From assembly GCA_022376925.1 (NCBI GenBank), contig JAIOJX010000001.1:34566170-34630169 (forward strand): 64,000 bases of DNA, read 5' to 3'. A program made the position numbers and the translations under genes. This DNA comes from Tragulus kanchil (lineage: Eukaryota; Chordata; Mammalia; Artiodactyla; Tragulidae). The notes beneath the pieces were generated by a model. The model searched no databases and was not told where the DNA came from. It worked only from the letters and a program-made list of their open reading frames with translations. Below, in pieces: positions 48,421 to 59,396 of this stretch; position 1 is the first letter of the stretch, and every line of letters starts with the position of its first letter.

Positions 48421-48609
48421 AAATATATGGATATTACAACTTAAAATATTTGTGTATTATCTGAAATCATCTCCATTAGGCCCTTCTAACATAATCCTGT
48501 TATCCAAGTATACCCAGAGGAATCATGGCTGGGGCGAAGACTATCACAAGCAATGTTTTTAGTTAGTGGCTTTTGAAATCTTGTATTTTTTCCTTTAAAA
48601 AGTTCCCAC

Positions 48610-48871
48610 CAGGGAAGCCCTGGTGGTCCAGTGGGTAAGGACACCACCTTGCAGTGCAAGGGGTGCCAGTTCGATCCCTGGCCTGGGAGGATCCCATGTG
48701 CCGCAGAGCGGCTGGACCCATGTGTCCAACTACCGAGCTGGAGCTCTGGAGCGCACGTGCCCAGAGCTGGTGCTCTGCAGCGAGAGAAGCCACTGAGATG
48801 GGAGGCCCACACAGGCCAAAAGTACAAAAGATGGAAATAAATGAAAGACCAATAGAAGTAGCCAAAAAAAA
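48610..48871 (+). mobile_element. tRNA-headed SINE, short form
   Basis: Short-form copy with an altered first few bases. Target-site duplication aaaagttcccac at 48598-48609 and 48872-48883. Confidence 0.92.
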
Positions 48872-48883
48872 AAAAGTTCCCAC

Positions 48884-50298
48884 AAAGCCTTTTGTGAAGG
48901 AAAAAGGAGAGAAAGGAAGTCTAGTGCTCTGACCTGCAATGGGGACAGTCATTGTCCTCCAGGTACGTATGTCCAGGACAGCCTAGAAGGGTCTGGTGCT
49001 TGCCCCAGGGAGGAGCAGAGAAGTCAATGTCAGACCACCCTGGAGAGGGGTGTGCCTTGGGGGAGCCCTTCCACATCCTGCCTCAGCGCCAGCCCTCATG
49101 CCATGGGGCTGGATTCAACCAGCCAGATAATGCTGGCAGAGTTCCTGGACCTTCATCTGCAGCCATCAAGCTGCCATAACTTTGATGAATAGTCTGAAGA
49201 GGTTCACTGCCCTAAAAAGAACATCAGAGGAAAAATAACACACAGTTGGCACAACTGTGAGCCACAGATAGACATATAGTTATGAAATTTTGGGTGCAGA
49301 TACAAATACACAGTAAGTCTTAAACAATACTTTCATACATTTCCAAGAAAGAAGGGGAATAGCTCGAACTCTGACTTGATCTCTTTAAAATTTACACAAG
49401 GCTACAGCTATCTTTTGAGCTGGCGAGGAGGGCCTGCCACCAGTCTTTTGTGAGATCACTCACCTTAACGAAATGAAAGTCAGGAAGATAAAACCAATCT
49501 TTAGACTCAGAAGCAGCTCTGACTAAAGCATAATGTCTGTTATTCAGACTTATCTTCTGGTCCCACCCCTAAACAGACCCCTTGTGTCTGAGTCCTGTGG
49601 GGAAGCGGGGCTCTTTGATTAAAATTCCAAAGTTGCCAAGGTATCAATAAGATATCATGACCCAAGTGGCCCTGCATAAATGTCTATCTAAACTGAAGAC
49701 ATGGGCATTTCCCCCACTTCTGTAGAGGTGAGACTAAAAAGTCAATCTATTGAGGGTTCCAAAGAAATATGTTGGGCTTCCCTATTTGAGATTTCTGGCA
49801 CATCAGTAATATTAGGGGCCTGAGAGGTACAGAATCTGAATGAAGGGGCAGAAATAGCCAATACACATGGTAGTATCAAGGAGGTGGGGCATGGAATGTT
49901 GGGCAGGCGCAGGAGAGAAACACAAAAGTGTTTCTCTAACCCCCACCTAACCTACCTGGATTTGTTCTTAAGCACAGGTGAGAACTGCCGTCTCCCTCCA
50001 AAATACCTGAAACAAATCTATTAGGATTTGGCATCCTACATGGGTAGATGAAAACAAAACCTTGTCAAATACAGCTGACAGTCATTACTTTCTTTGGTCC
50101 TCACAAGATCCTAGAAAGATCATTATTATCTCTTTATTGCAGATGAGAAAAGATGTAAAATTTATTCTTCTAGCTAAGTGGTCTGGTGGTAATGTGGTGT
50201 TCAGATTTGCTTCTAAACTTCTGCCAATACATATTGTGCCCCAATGCCTTTAGAAATACACTAAGAACTACTGGTTACTCCTTTTTTGTTATAAAACG
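48884..50298. other. Unassigned DNA downstream of TCEAL9
   Basis: Mostly non-repetitive by eye, with moderate GC at 48950-49180. Short frames at 48952-49179 and 50062-50253 lack any recognisable domain. No gene called. Confidence 0.45.
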
Positions 50299-50304
50299 TT
50301 TATT
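50299..50304 (-). terminator. TCEAL9: TCEAL9 poly(A) signal
   Basis: AATAAA on the minus strand about 420 bases past the TCEAL9 stop. It gives a 3'UTR of plausible length. Confidence 0.6.
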
Positions 50305-50724
50305 ATTTTTAACAATAATGTGTGAACATTCTAGGAATAAGGAAAAATACAAATAAGCTGAATAGAAAAAATCACTCATAAGCCTACCACTGACTGTACT
50401 TTTTGTCCTTCATCCTTCACAGATTATTATGTGTATATATTTAATATACAAGTGCACTCTTCCCTTTCAAAAATGTGATATCCACATATTACTTAGTAAG
50501 TTTTTACATTTTATATCCTGTCAGGAATCTCTTTTTGTACAAATGAGTAAAGCTCTCCTATTAAAAGCAAAGATTTATAGATTGGTGTGAAATAAACAAT
50601 AAGATACACCTAAAACCACTAATAGCAACAAGTTAAAAGTAGAAAGATGGACAGAGGTATACAGGAAAACACAAATCAAAAGAAAGCAATGCTAATATCA
50701 GAAAAAAAAAGAAATCAAGGTAAA

Positions 50725-51039
50725 CTACATTAAGTAGGGGTAAGGATGGTTTCGATTCACCTTCCAACGCATTACTATAAGCTTGTTTCTTACTCTCCGT
50801 ATCTCATCCGTTTCATTCACGTCTCTAAACATATCTTCCTTGCTTAAATGACTGTTGTGTATATCCTCTTTAAATTCCTGGAGAGACTGAATCAGCCTTT
50901 CTCTAAAAGTTCCTTCTGTATTTTCCTCCTCCTCTGGCTCTTCCTCCTCCTCTGGCTTTTCCTCAGGCTTTGGTTCTTCTTCAGGTTTTGGTTCATTCTC
51001 ATTTTCCGGCTTTCCTTCCATTTTTTGACAGGGTTTCAT
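50725..51039 (-). CDS. TCEAL9: TCEAL9 (WBP5), transcription elongation factor A-like 9
   Basis: Encodes 104 residues, the same length as human TCEAL9/WBP5, and matches it along its whole length. Family knowledge: TCEAL/WEX proteins are small X-linked proteins of the BEX superfamily, named for similarity to elongation factor S-II; WBP5 was found as a WW-domain binder, and its exact role is not settled. Visible: start MKPCQKMEGKP; a proline/glutamate-rich acidic stretch with EPKPEEEPKPEEKPEEEEE-type repeats (about 16-42); the conserved TFRERLIQSLQEFKEDIHN helix (44-62); DEIRRVRNKLIVMRWKVN (78-95); and the C-terminal tail NHPYPYLM (97-104). I chose the ATG at 51039 because it begins the family N-terminus; the same frame stays open 68 codons further upstream, but a likely splice acceptor lies in between. 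It is on the same strand as BEX3 with its 3' end towards it. Confidence 0.96.
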   Translation of the reverse strand: MKPCQKMEGKPENENEPKPEEEPKPEEKPEEEEEPEEEENTEGTFRERLIQSLQEFKEDIHNSHLSKEDMFRDVNETDEIRRVRNKLIVMRWKVNRNHPYPYLM

Positions 51040-51953
51040 CTTTTGTCTGTCTCTCTCTTTCCCTCTTTCTTTTCTTCTACTTACTCTTCTTTGAAAAGAA
51101 CTACTTCTAGGACGCAAGAAGGATACGTAAACCAGCAGGGTTTCCCCGAGCCTGCCACGCTCACCTCCATGTTCCAGCACCTCACCTCCCTCGTCCCTCC
51201 CTCGTCCCTCCCTCCAGCCTTTTCCAAAGCTCTCCTCAATCATTTCTCCCGCACCAGGCAGAATGCAAGACCCTCCTAGAACAGAGTAAGCTGGGGAAAG
51301 AGGAGTAGAAGGGAAGAACAGTGGGGCGGGTCCACCACCTCAGTCCCTCCTTTACCCACTTCTACCCCCACGTGTCTTTATATTTCCCTCATCTACCTGC
51401 ACTGGTCGAATCACTTTTTTCCTTGGCTTTTCCAGCCTGGCTTTCTGCTCTCAACAGCGGACCTGCGGACAAACGGGAAACGCGAGGTTGGCGGGGAGGG
51501 GGGACTAAGCTGGGGGTGGGGCAAGCGCTCGGTGGACCGATCAACACCACGCACTTTTCTTGTTAAGGTTCTCCGTTATGGAAACTTTCCCACGTTCTGT
51601 TTCCCCGATTTCTTTCCTTTTCCGTAGTTCAAGTTAGCTCGAATTTTCCATCTGGCAGTGAAGTTGGAAAAGCAGATTTCGAAACTATCTTTAAAACTGG
51701 GGGTGAGAGAGGTGGGGGAGGGTAAGGGTTGGGAAAGCGGTCCAATGAGGCAGAGGATGATTGTTTTTAAACTGTTATAAATCTCCTTGTCCTTCCCCCA
51801 AGAGCCCTAGTCCCTTCGCCAAGGGTCATTATTTCCTGCAGACCTGGAGGTGGGAAGTGGAGAGATGGACCTGACCAGGGGGTCCCTGAGGTCTCGGCTG
51901 CTAGGCCGCCCCCACCCTAGAAATCCCCAGGCAGCGTCTGTTTTGTCACCAAC
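51040..51953 (-). other. TCEAL9: TCEAL9 intron and 5'UTR of coding exon
   Basis: On the minus strand, donor GCAG|GTTGGT lies at 51954/51953. A pyrimidine-rich tract ending CTAG (near 51107) or a later AAAG (near 51092) could be the acceptor. The intron would be about 0.85 kb, like that of BEX3. A small intermediate exon is possible but not shown. Confidence 0.55.
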
Positions 51954-52075
51954 CTGCAAAATTCTGGCCAGCAGACTGCTTCTCCTTCCCCTCGCCTCGG
52001 CCCCACCGGCTGCGGCTGCTGAAGGAAGCTGGTACCCAGACGGGAACAAGGACCAGACTAGCGGGACTTCTGCAC
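51954..52075 (-). other. TCEAL9: TCEAL9 non-coding exon 1 (3' end supported)
   Basis: The donor fixes the end at 51954; the start is estimated. Contains the GTCTGGGTACCAGC core (minus strand of 52028-52041) shared with BEX3 exon 1. Confidence 0.6.
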
Positions 52076-52109
52076 ACGTCGACTCTTGGTCACATGAGAT
52101 CTACGTCAC
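52028..52109 (-). promoter_or_regulatory. TCEAL9: BGW-type promoter/first-exon element of TCEAL9
   Basis: Block gctggtacccagac (plus reading) at 52028-52041, E-box-like CACATG at 52091-52096 and CRE-like ACGTCAC at 52103-52109. The BEX3 element has the same order, with spacings of 61 and 14 bp against 63 and 12 bp here. The E-box differs by one base from the BEX3 CACGTG. Confidence 0.72.
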
Positions 52110-52125
52110 CCGTGATCTCGAATCC

Positions 52126-52866
52126 TCAATTTCCACCCCCACTAAAAGCGCGGCAGATGTGGGCTGGTCCTCTGCGGCCTCCCCGCTTATCCATCTGGCC
52201 CTGTCCATCTTTTTTTTTTTTGCCTGTCCTAAAGAGGGAAAACTTTGTTTGACTTTCTCTGATTACTAGGGAGGAGCTGCGTTTTTTTCTGGAGCTACTA
52301 AACTTTTCTACTTTTTTCAAGAATTCTTTTTTCCTGCCTTCCGCTCTGAGAATTAAGAGCTCCAACCCTGGTCAGCATCTGCTTCAATCTAGCTGCATTC
52401 TAATGGGATAAATAATTGAAGATTGATAATAATAATTAAAAAATGAACCACAACCTGCATCCATTGCTCCTCCCCCAGCCTCCATTTCATCTGCAGTCTG
52501 GTCCTTGCAGTTGTGGAGTAGGATTGGTTTGGCAGAGGGTTGTTTAAAAAGAAAAAAAGAGTTGAGCGGGGAAGCCTGGGACAGGATTAATATTTTAAAT
52601 GTAGTTTTAAACTGTATTCTTAATACCTTTCTATATTTTTTAAAAAGTTACTGAAAAATAAAATTCAACTGAATAAATACGGAGAACTGATTAGCTTTAT
52701 AGGACAATTCATGAATAGGGCAGCAACCCATCTAGCAGTTAGAAGAGCACTGTCTGGGGTTTGCATAAAATGGAAGATTTTTATAAGCAGGGGGTGGGGC
52801 AAGGGAGCTATTAGCAAAATAAAGGACCAGGCCAACTTTGAGGGGGGAGGGAAAGGGAGAGTAAGG
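52126..52866. other. DNA upstream of TCEAL9
   Basis: T-run at 52210-52221, then AT-rich and unassigned. No gene or repeat recognised. Confidence 0.4.
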
Positions 52867-53075
52867 GGGGGTTTCCTAGGTGGGGCAGTGGTAAAGGGTC
52901 CAACTGCTAGAAAACACTAGAGAGAGTGGGTTTGATCCCTGGGTAGGGAAGATCCCCTGGAATAGGAAAAGGCAGCCCACTCCAGTATTCTTGCCCGGAA
53001 AATACCGCGAACAGAGGAGCTTGGTGGGCTATAGACCCCAGGGTTGCAAACAGTAGGACACGACTGAGCCATTAC
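52867..53075 (+). mobile_element. Bov-tA SINE
   Basis: Sense copy: 'gggtttcctaggtggggcag' head, 'cccactccagtattcttgcc' and 'gtaggacacgactgagcc'. Confidence 0.87.
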
Positions 53076-53574
53076 CACATTCAGTTTCAAGAACTATCCA
53101 GAAAGTTTGACCAATTCAGATTCTATAACCTGCAAATAAGTGAAAAGGTCTTTGGGGGTAGTGCAGAGCTTGTCAAAAAGTGCTTGCACTGAAGCTGCTT
53201 TCAGACAATAGCAATCGTGAATAGACATAACTACCCATAAGGAGGAACAAGTGGACTTGAATCAGCAAGGCAGCATAAAACAGACCAGGGTAATGGCAAG
53301 GACACGGAATCAAGATTCAGTCACACTGGTCTCTTTCCTTTCCACCCTCCATCTAGGTCCTTCCTATCCTGTGAGGCCTAGGTCTTTTACCTCCATGAGG
53401 CTTCCTCTGACTATCTTGAGCTAACTGGCCTTTGCCTTCTCTGAGCTCTTATTGACCTGGCAGTCCACCCTTTCCTGAAGCCCTTTCACTGAATGATCTC
53501 ATATGAAGGCATTTCTGTTTGTTCCAGCTATATCAGCGATTCGCCTGTGCTTTGGAGACTATAAAATAGTATAT
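53076..53574. other. Unassigned intergenic DNA
   Basis: Nothing recognised. Confidence 0.4.
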
Positions 53575-53695
53575 GAATGTGAACTAGACTTGTGGTGATC
53601 ACTTCACAATATATACAAATATTGAATCACTGTGTTTTACAACTGAAACTAATGTGATGTTATATGTGATTTATACCTCACTTTAAAAAGTACAA
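53575..53695 (+). mobile_element. L1 3' end fragment
   Basis: 'tattgaatcactgtgtttta' and 'ctgaaactaatgtgatgtta' are the artiodactyl L1 3' end. Confidence 0.65.
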
Positions 53696-53868
53696 GGAAG
53701 ATGCAAGCAATAATAAAAGATAGAATAAAATAATGCATTTCTGGAAGTCATTTTGGTAATAGTAAACCTTAAAATATGCATGCTTTTGAACACATCAATT
53801 TTTCTAGTGTTTTATCATGCAGAAATACCCCCATGCCAAATACAGTCATTGTAATAGTTGTGGTAGTA

Positions 53869-54178
53869 GATTTTTTTTTTTTGGTGGAGGGGGCTGGGTT
53901 GGGGAGGGAGGGAGGCCAGCGGGCCACTTTTATTGGTCTTTCATTTATCTATTTTCATCCATCTTTGTTCTTTGGCCCGTGTGGGCCTCCCATCGCGGTG
54001 GCCTCTGTTGTCGCAGAGCACCAGCTCTGGGCGCATGCGCTCCAGAGCTCCAGCTCGGTAACTGGACACATCAGTCCAGCCAATCCGTGGCACACGGGAT
54101 CCTCCCAGGCCAGGGATCGAACTGGCGCCCCTTGCACTGCAAGGTGGTGTCCTTACCTACTGGACCACCAGGGAAGCC
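53869..54178 (-). mobile_element. tRNA-headed SINE, antisense, near full length
   Basis: Antisense copy with poly-T start, a partial C-rich domain (read as G-rich) and an intact head ending 'ggaccaccagggaagcccc'. I did not find a clear target-site duplication. Confidence 0.88.
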
Positions 54179-54419
54179 CCAGTATATATTTTTTAAAAGT
54201 TCCTAAAAGGGGATCAGTTTAAGAAAAGTTTGATAATTCACTAATTCAATACTATGCAATGATGAAAATAATAATGTGGAGTTATATTTACTTACATGAA
54301 AAAAATGTCCAATAAATATTAAGAATAATAATTGAAGATTAATACATGTAGTAGCACATGTTTGTCACAGCATACATATATTTATTTTTGTGTATTTAAA
54401 ATACAAGTATACAATGAAA

Positions 54420-54510
54420 GTTCCATGAACAGAGGAGCCTGGCGGGGGCTACAGTCCATGGGGACACAAAGAGTTGGCCACGACTGAAGCAATTTAGCAT
54501 GCACGCATAC
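54420..54510 (+). mobile_element. Bov-A fragment
   Basis: 'gaacagaggagcctggcggg' and 'ttggccacgactgaagcaat' only. Confidence 0.75.
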
Positions 54511-54792
54511 ATATAATGAAATTCTACCATAGCATGATTAATAAGGTCCAGAGAATTCATTCCTATGAAATTTCTGATTATTTTATTGAGAGATGACTGG
54601 AATTACTGATGTGAGCCTATTTGGTTAGCTTGCTGAAAAATCCAAGCCCATTAGAGATTCACTGTATTTTAATAACATCTCGTAACAGTTGTTTCTTCAG
54701 CACTCAGGTTAAACCTCGTCATTACTTTTTACCCTCTCCTCATGCCCATCACCAGTCATGCTATACCCAGTGTCCAGTTACTATGGAGTCTT

Positions 54793-55125
54793 TTTTTTTT
54801 TTAAAGATTTATTTATTTATTTATTTTGGGCGGGGGTCGGGTTGGGGAGGGAGGGGAGCAGGCGGGCCACTTCTATTGGTCTTTCATTTCTCTATGTTCA
54901 TCTGTCTTTGTTCTTTGGCTCCTGTGGGCCTCCCACCACAGTGGCGTCTGTTGTTGCAGAGCACCGGCTCTGGGTGCATGCGCTCCAGAGCTCGGGCTCT
55001 GTAATTGGACACATCGGCCCAGCCGCTCTGCGGCACATGGGATCTTCCCAGGCCAGGAATCGAACGGGCGCCCCTTGCACTGCAAGGTGGTGTCTTTACC
55101 CACTGGACCACCAGGGGAAGTCCTG
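54793..55125 (-). mobile_element. tRNA-headed SINE, long form, antisense
   Basis: Full-length copy. A perfect 13-bp target-site duplication (actatggagtctt) at 54780-54792 and 55126-55138. Confidence 0.92.
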
Positions 55126-55138
55126 ACTATGGAGTCTT

Positions 55139-55825
55139 AACAGTAGTTCTCTATCATGTTAGGAATCTGAAGGTTGTATACGAAACTGTTCCCGTACAAT
55201 ACATTTGAAATGAGTATTCCACATAAAGACAAGTTTTCCTTTCTAAGTGTTGTACTTCTATATTTAAATTTATCTTTAATAGGCATGCATTAATTAATAA
55301 CATTTAGAAAATCATTGAGATAGCTTTGAAACCATGCAGAAGAAATAACTCACAAATATAGAATAGTCATATATACATATTAAAATGAAAATGTTTTTAC
55401 AATATATTGGTAGTTGAAGAAAGTAGCTTATAAATGGTAACCTGCAGAAGGTCCCATTAAAAAATAATATTATATGAATAGATATTACATGTATACACCA
55501 AATATTAGAAGTGGGTATGATTGCATGATTGGTGGGCATACAGGTGATTTATATGTTATTTTGTATACTTCTTTGTAGATTTTCCCACTTTTACTGGGTA
55601 TATGTAAATTCTATAATAAAGAATAGTCTGCAAACAGTATCCCCTTATTTTATGACACACACCTAACATATTTACTTTCCTGTAGCAGAGCAGATTTCAG
55701 TTCAAGGCCTCTGTTATTTGAGGAGTGGAGTCCTTGCAATGGTTGAATACCTCTCATTTGCTTCTCTTGCCCTCTTAGTGACTAGTATCCATTAAAATGA
55801 CTCTCCTCCCCAAGCTCTGACTATT
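55139..55825. other. Unassigned intergenic DNA
   Basis: AT-rich; nothing recognised. Confidence 0.4.
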
Positions 55826-56156
55826 GTTACTGTTAATCATTCACTAAGACATGTTCAACTCTTTGTGACCCCATGGACTGCAGCACTTCAGTTTTCTCTG
55901 TCCTTCACTATCTCCTAGAGTTTGCTCAAACTCATGTCTATCAAATTGGTGATGCCATCAAACTATCTCATCCTGTGTCACCCCCTTCTCCTCCTGCCTT
56001 CAATCTTTCCCACCTTCAGGGTCTTTTCCAATGACTCACCTCTTCACATCACATTCATTCTCAATGAATATTCAGGGTTGATTTCCTTTAGGATTGACTG
56101 GTTTGATCTCCTTACTGTCTAATGGACTCTCAAGAGTCTTCTCCAGCACCACAATT

Positions 56157-57560
56157 GTTTTTTCCTTTATTTTAAAGATTTTACAGAGTTTTGTTGTTCA
56201 CCAACATGTATGTTCCCAGATCATTCATATGCATATCCCTGGACCCTCTCCCCACCCAGTTCCCCCCTTCCCACCCCTCCAGACCATCGCCCCAAGTGGT
56301 TGTAGGTACTCCTATTCCCTTAGCACAATGACAATAGCTATCTTTTCCACACATGACAGTATAGGTTTCCATGTTACTCCCTCCATGCCTCCCTCCCACT
56401 GTTCAGTCTCCACAATGTCTTTATGTCTATTCTCGGTTTTTTCATGAGTTCACTGTGTGTGTTATCATGACCATCTTACTAGATCCCATATATATGAGTT
56501 AGTATACTGTACTTGTCTTTCTCTTTTTGACTTACTTCACTTTTTATGATAGGTTCTAGAGCTAGCCACCTCATTAGGACTGAGTCTTCTGCATTTCTTT
56601 GAACAGCTGAGTAGTATTCCATTGTATATATGTACCAGGGCTTCTGTATCCATTCATTTGTTGATGGACATCTAGGTTGCCTCCATGTTCTGGCTATTGT
56701 ATAGAGAGCTGCAATGAACATTGGGGTACAGGTGCCTCTTTCATTTTTTTTTAAATTTTATGTATTTATCTTTTGGAGGCTGGGGTGGGGAGGGAGGGGG
56801 ATGGGCGGGCCACTTCTATTGGTCTTTCATTTCTCTATTTTCATCCGTCTTTGTTCTTTGACTCTTGTGGGCCTCCCATTGCTGTGGCCACTGTCCTTGC
56901 AGAGCACAGGCTCTGGGTGCACGTGCGCGAGAGCTCCGGCTTGGTAATTGGACACATCAGTCCAGCCGCTCTGCGGCACATGGGATCTTCCCAGGCCAGG
57001 GATTGAACCGGCGCCCCTTGCACTGCAAGGCAGTGTCTTTACCCACTGGACCACCAGGGGAAGCCCTCATTTTTGATTTCATCAGGATATAGGCCTAATA
57101 GTGGGATTGCTGGGTCATAGGGTGCTTCTATTTTTAGTTTTTTAAGAAATCTCCATATTGTCTTCCATAGAGGTTGTATCAATTTACATTCCCACCAGCA
57201 ATGCAAGAGGGTTCCCTTTTCTCTGCACCCTCTCCAGCATTTGTTGTCTGTTGATTTGTTGATGATGGCCATTCTGACAGGTGTGAGGTGGTATCTCATT
57301 GTGGTTTTAATTTGCATTTCTCTAATGATAAGTGAGGTTGAGCATTGTTTCATGTGCTTTTGGGCCATCTGTATGTCCTCTTTGGAGAGGTGTCTCTTTA
57401 GATCGTTTTCCCATTTTTTGATTGGGTTGTTCGTTTTCCCTGTGCTGAGTTGTCTGAGTTGCTTGTAGATTTTGGAGATTAATTCTTTGTCTGTTGTTTC
57501 ATTTGCTATGATTTTCTCCCATTCTGTTGGTGTCTGTTCAGCTTTTTGGTGATTTCTTTC
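56157..57560 (-). mobile_element. 5'-truncated L1 inserted in BovB
   Basis: Antisense L1 3' end with an ORF2 C-terminus. The frame at 57039-57584 encodes [24 protein letters not shown] sequence and that at 56479-56721 encodes a WYIYTMEYYSAV-type end. Bounded by a 12-bp target-site duplication (agcaccacaatt) at 56145-56156 and 57561-57572, which also matches the BovB reading across the gap. It contains a SINE at 56750-57065. Apart from that SINE the ORF2 C-terminal segment reads open for about 160 codons, so this is one of the younger L1s here. Confidence 0.88.
56750..57065 (-). mobile_element. tRNA-headed SINE, long form, antisense
   Basis: Inserted in the L1. Flanks tcattttt at about 56740-56748 and 57066-57074 look like a short target-site duplication. 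The head end is repeated at 58086-58154 by block pair 10. Confidence 0.88.
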
Positions 57561-59107
57561 AGCACCACAATTTGAAAGCATCAATTCTTTGGCACTCAGC
57601 CTTCTTTATGATCCAGCTCACATCCGTACATGACTTTTGGAAATACTGCAGTTTTGACTGTATGGACATTTGTTGGCAAAGTGATGTCTTTGCTTTTTAA
57701 TACCCTGTCTAGGTTTGCCATAGCTTTCCTTCTAAGAACAAGCAATAGAAAGAATAATTTCATGTCTGCAGTCACAGTACGCAGTGATTTTCGAACTTAA
57801 GAAAATAAAGTCTGTTATTGCCTTCACTTTTCCCCCATTTATTTGCCCTGAAATGATGGGACCAGATGCCATGATCTCAGTTTTTTGAATGTTGAGTTTT
57901 AAGCCAGCTTTTTCACTCTCCTCATTCACCCTCATCAAGAGGCTCTTTAGTTCCTCTTCACTTTCTGTCATTAGAGTGGTATCATTTGCATATCTGAGAT
58001 TGTTGATATTTCTCTGGCAACTTTCCTTTTGCAGCATTTCCCATGTTTTATTAGAGTGGTTTTAAATCATTTTTTGCAATCAGTTGCCAGGGATTGAACC
58101 GGCGCCTTGCACTGCAAGGCAGTGTCTTTACCCACTGGACCACCAGGAAGCCCTCATTTTTGATTTCATCAGGATATAGGCCTAATAGTGGGATTGCTGG
58201 GTCATAGGGTGCTTCTATTTTTAGTTTTTTAAGAAATCTCCATATTGTCTTCCATAGAGGTTGTATCAATTTACATTCCCACCAGCAATGCAAGAGGGTT
58301 CCCTTTTCTCTGCACCCTCTCCAGCATTTGTTGTCTGTTGATTTGTTGATGATGGCCATTCTGACAGGTGTGAGGTGGTATCTCATTGTGGTTTTAATTT
58401 GCATTTCTCTAATGATAAGTGAGGTTGAGCATTGTTTCATGTGCTTTTGGGCCATCTGTATGTCCTCTTTGGAGAGGTGTCTCTTTAGATCGTTTTCCCA
58501 TTTTTTGATTGGGTTGTTCGTTTTCCCTGTGCTGAGTTGTCTGAGTTGCTTGTAGATTTTGGAGATTAATTCTTTGTCTGTTGTTTCATTTGCTATGATT
58601 TTCTCCCATTCTGTTGGTGTCTGTTCAGCTTTTTGGTGATTTCTTTCAGCACCACAATTTGAAAGCATCAATTCTTTGGCACTCAGCCTTCTTTATGATC
58701 CAGCTCACATCCGTACATGACTTTTGGAAATACTGCAGTTTTGACTGTATGGACATTTGTTGGCAAAGTGATGTCTTTGCTTTTTAATACCCTGTCTAGG
58801 TTTGCCATAGCTTTCCTTCTAAGAACAAGCAATAGAAAGAATAATTTCATGTCTGCAGTCACAGTACGCAGTGATTTTCGAACTTAAGAAAATAAAGTCT
58901 GTTATTGCCTTCACTTTTCCCCCATTTATTTGCCCTGAAATGATGGGACCAGATGCCATGATCTCAGTTTTTTGAATGTTGAGTTTTAAGCCAGCTTTTT
59001 CACTCTCCTCATTCACCCTCATCAAGAGGCTCTTTAGTTCCTCTTCACTTTCTGTCATTAGAGTGGTATCATTTGCATATCTGAGATTGTTGATATTTCT
59101 CTGGCAA
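56995..59107. repeat. Tandem near-identical 1.02-kb block, pair 10
   Basis: Copy 1 is 56995-58020 and copy 2 is 58086-59107, joined by 65 bp (58021-58085) that echo nearby BovB words out of order. Copy 2 has two 2-base losses near its start (near 58106 and 58146). Each copy carries part of a SINE, the L1 5' end and BovB. Probably an assembly duplicate. Confidence 0.95.
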
Positions 59108-59396
59108 TCTTGATTTCAGCTTGTGATTCATCCAGCTTAGCATTTCCCATGATATACTTTGCATATAAATTAAATAAGCCAGGTGACCAAATATAGTTTT
59201 GACATATTCCTTTCCCAAATTTAAACCAATCCTTTGTTCCATATCTGGTTCTGTTGCTTCTTGACCTACATACAGGTTTCTCAGGAGGCAGGTACGGTGG
59301 TCTGGTATTCCCATCTCTTTAAGAATTTCCCACAGTTTGTTGTGAGCCACACTGTCAAAGGCTTTGGTGTAGTCAATGAAGCAGAAGTAGACGTTC

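Larger units (their letters stand above)
55830..59396 (-). mobile_element. BovB LINE, antisense, with nested L1
   Basis: Antisense BovB. The 3' end is at 55830-56156, the reverse-transcriptase part at 57573-58020, and the sequence continues at 58660-59396 after the tandem-block junction. Broken frames read EKAGLKLNIQKTEIMASGP-like (57732-58037) and 'cacactgtcaaaggctttgg' marks the upstream part. It is split by an L1 insertion and lengthened by block pair 10. Confidence 0.85.

Noticed and set aside
51040..51243. N-terminal extension of TCEAL9 by 68 in-frame codons
   Set aside because: The extension crosses a likely splice acceptor into the intron and has no counterpart in the family. The known 104-residue form begins at 51039.
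50848..51279. 143-codon plus-strand frame opposite TCEAL9
   Set aside because: A mirror frame of the acidic Glu/Pro-rich TCEAL9 coding sequence, reading as Leu/Phe-rich low complexity.
57039..57584. 181-codon frame as a host gene (also 58051-58671)
   Set aside because: It encodes the L1 ORF2 C-terminal region; its end runs into a SINE. The second copy comes from tandem pair 10.
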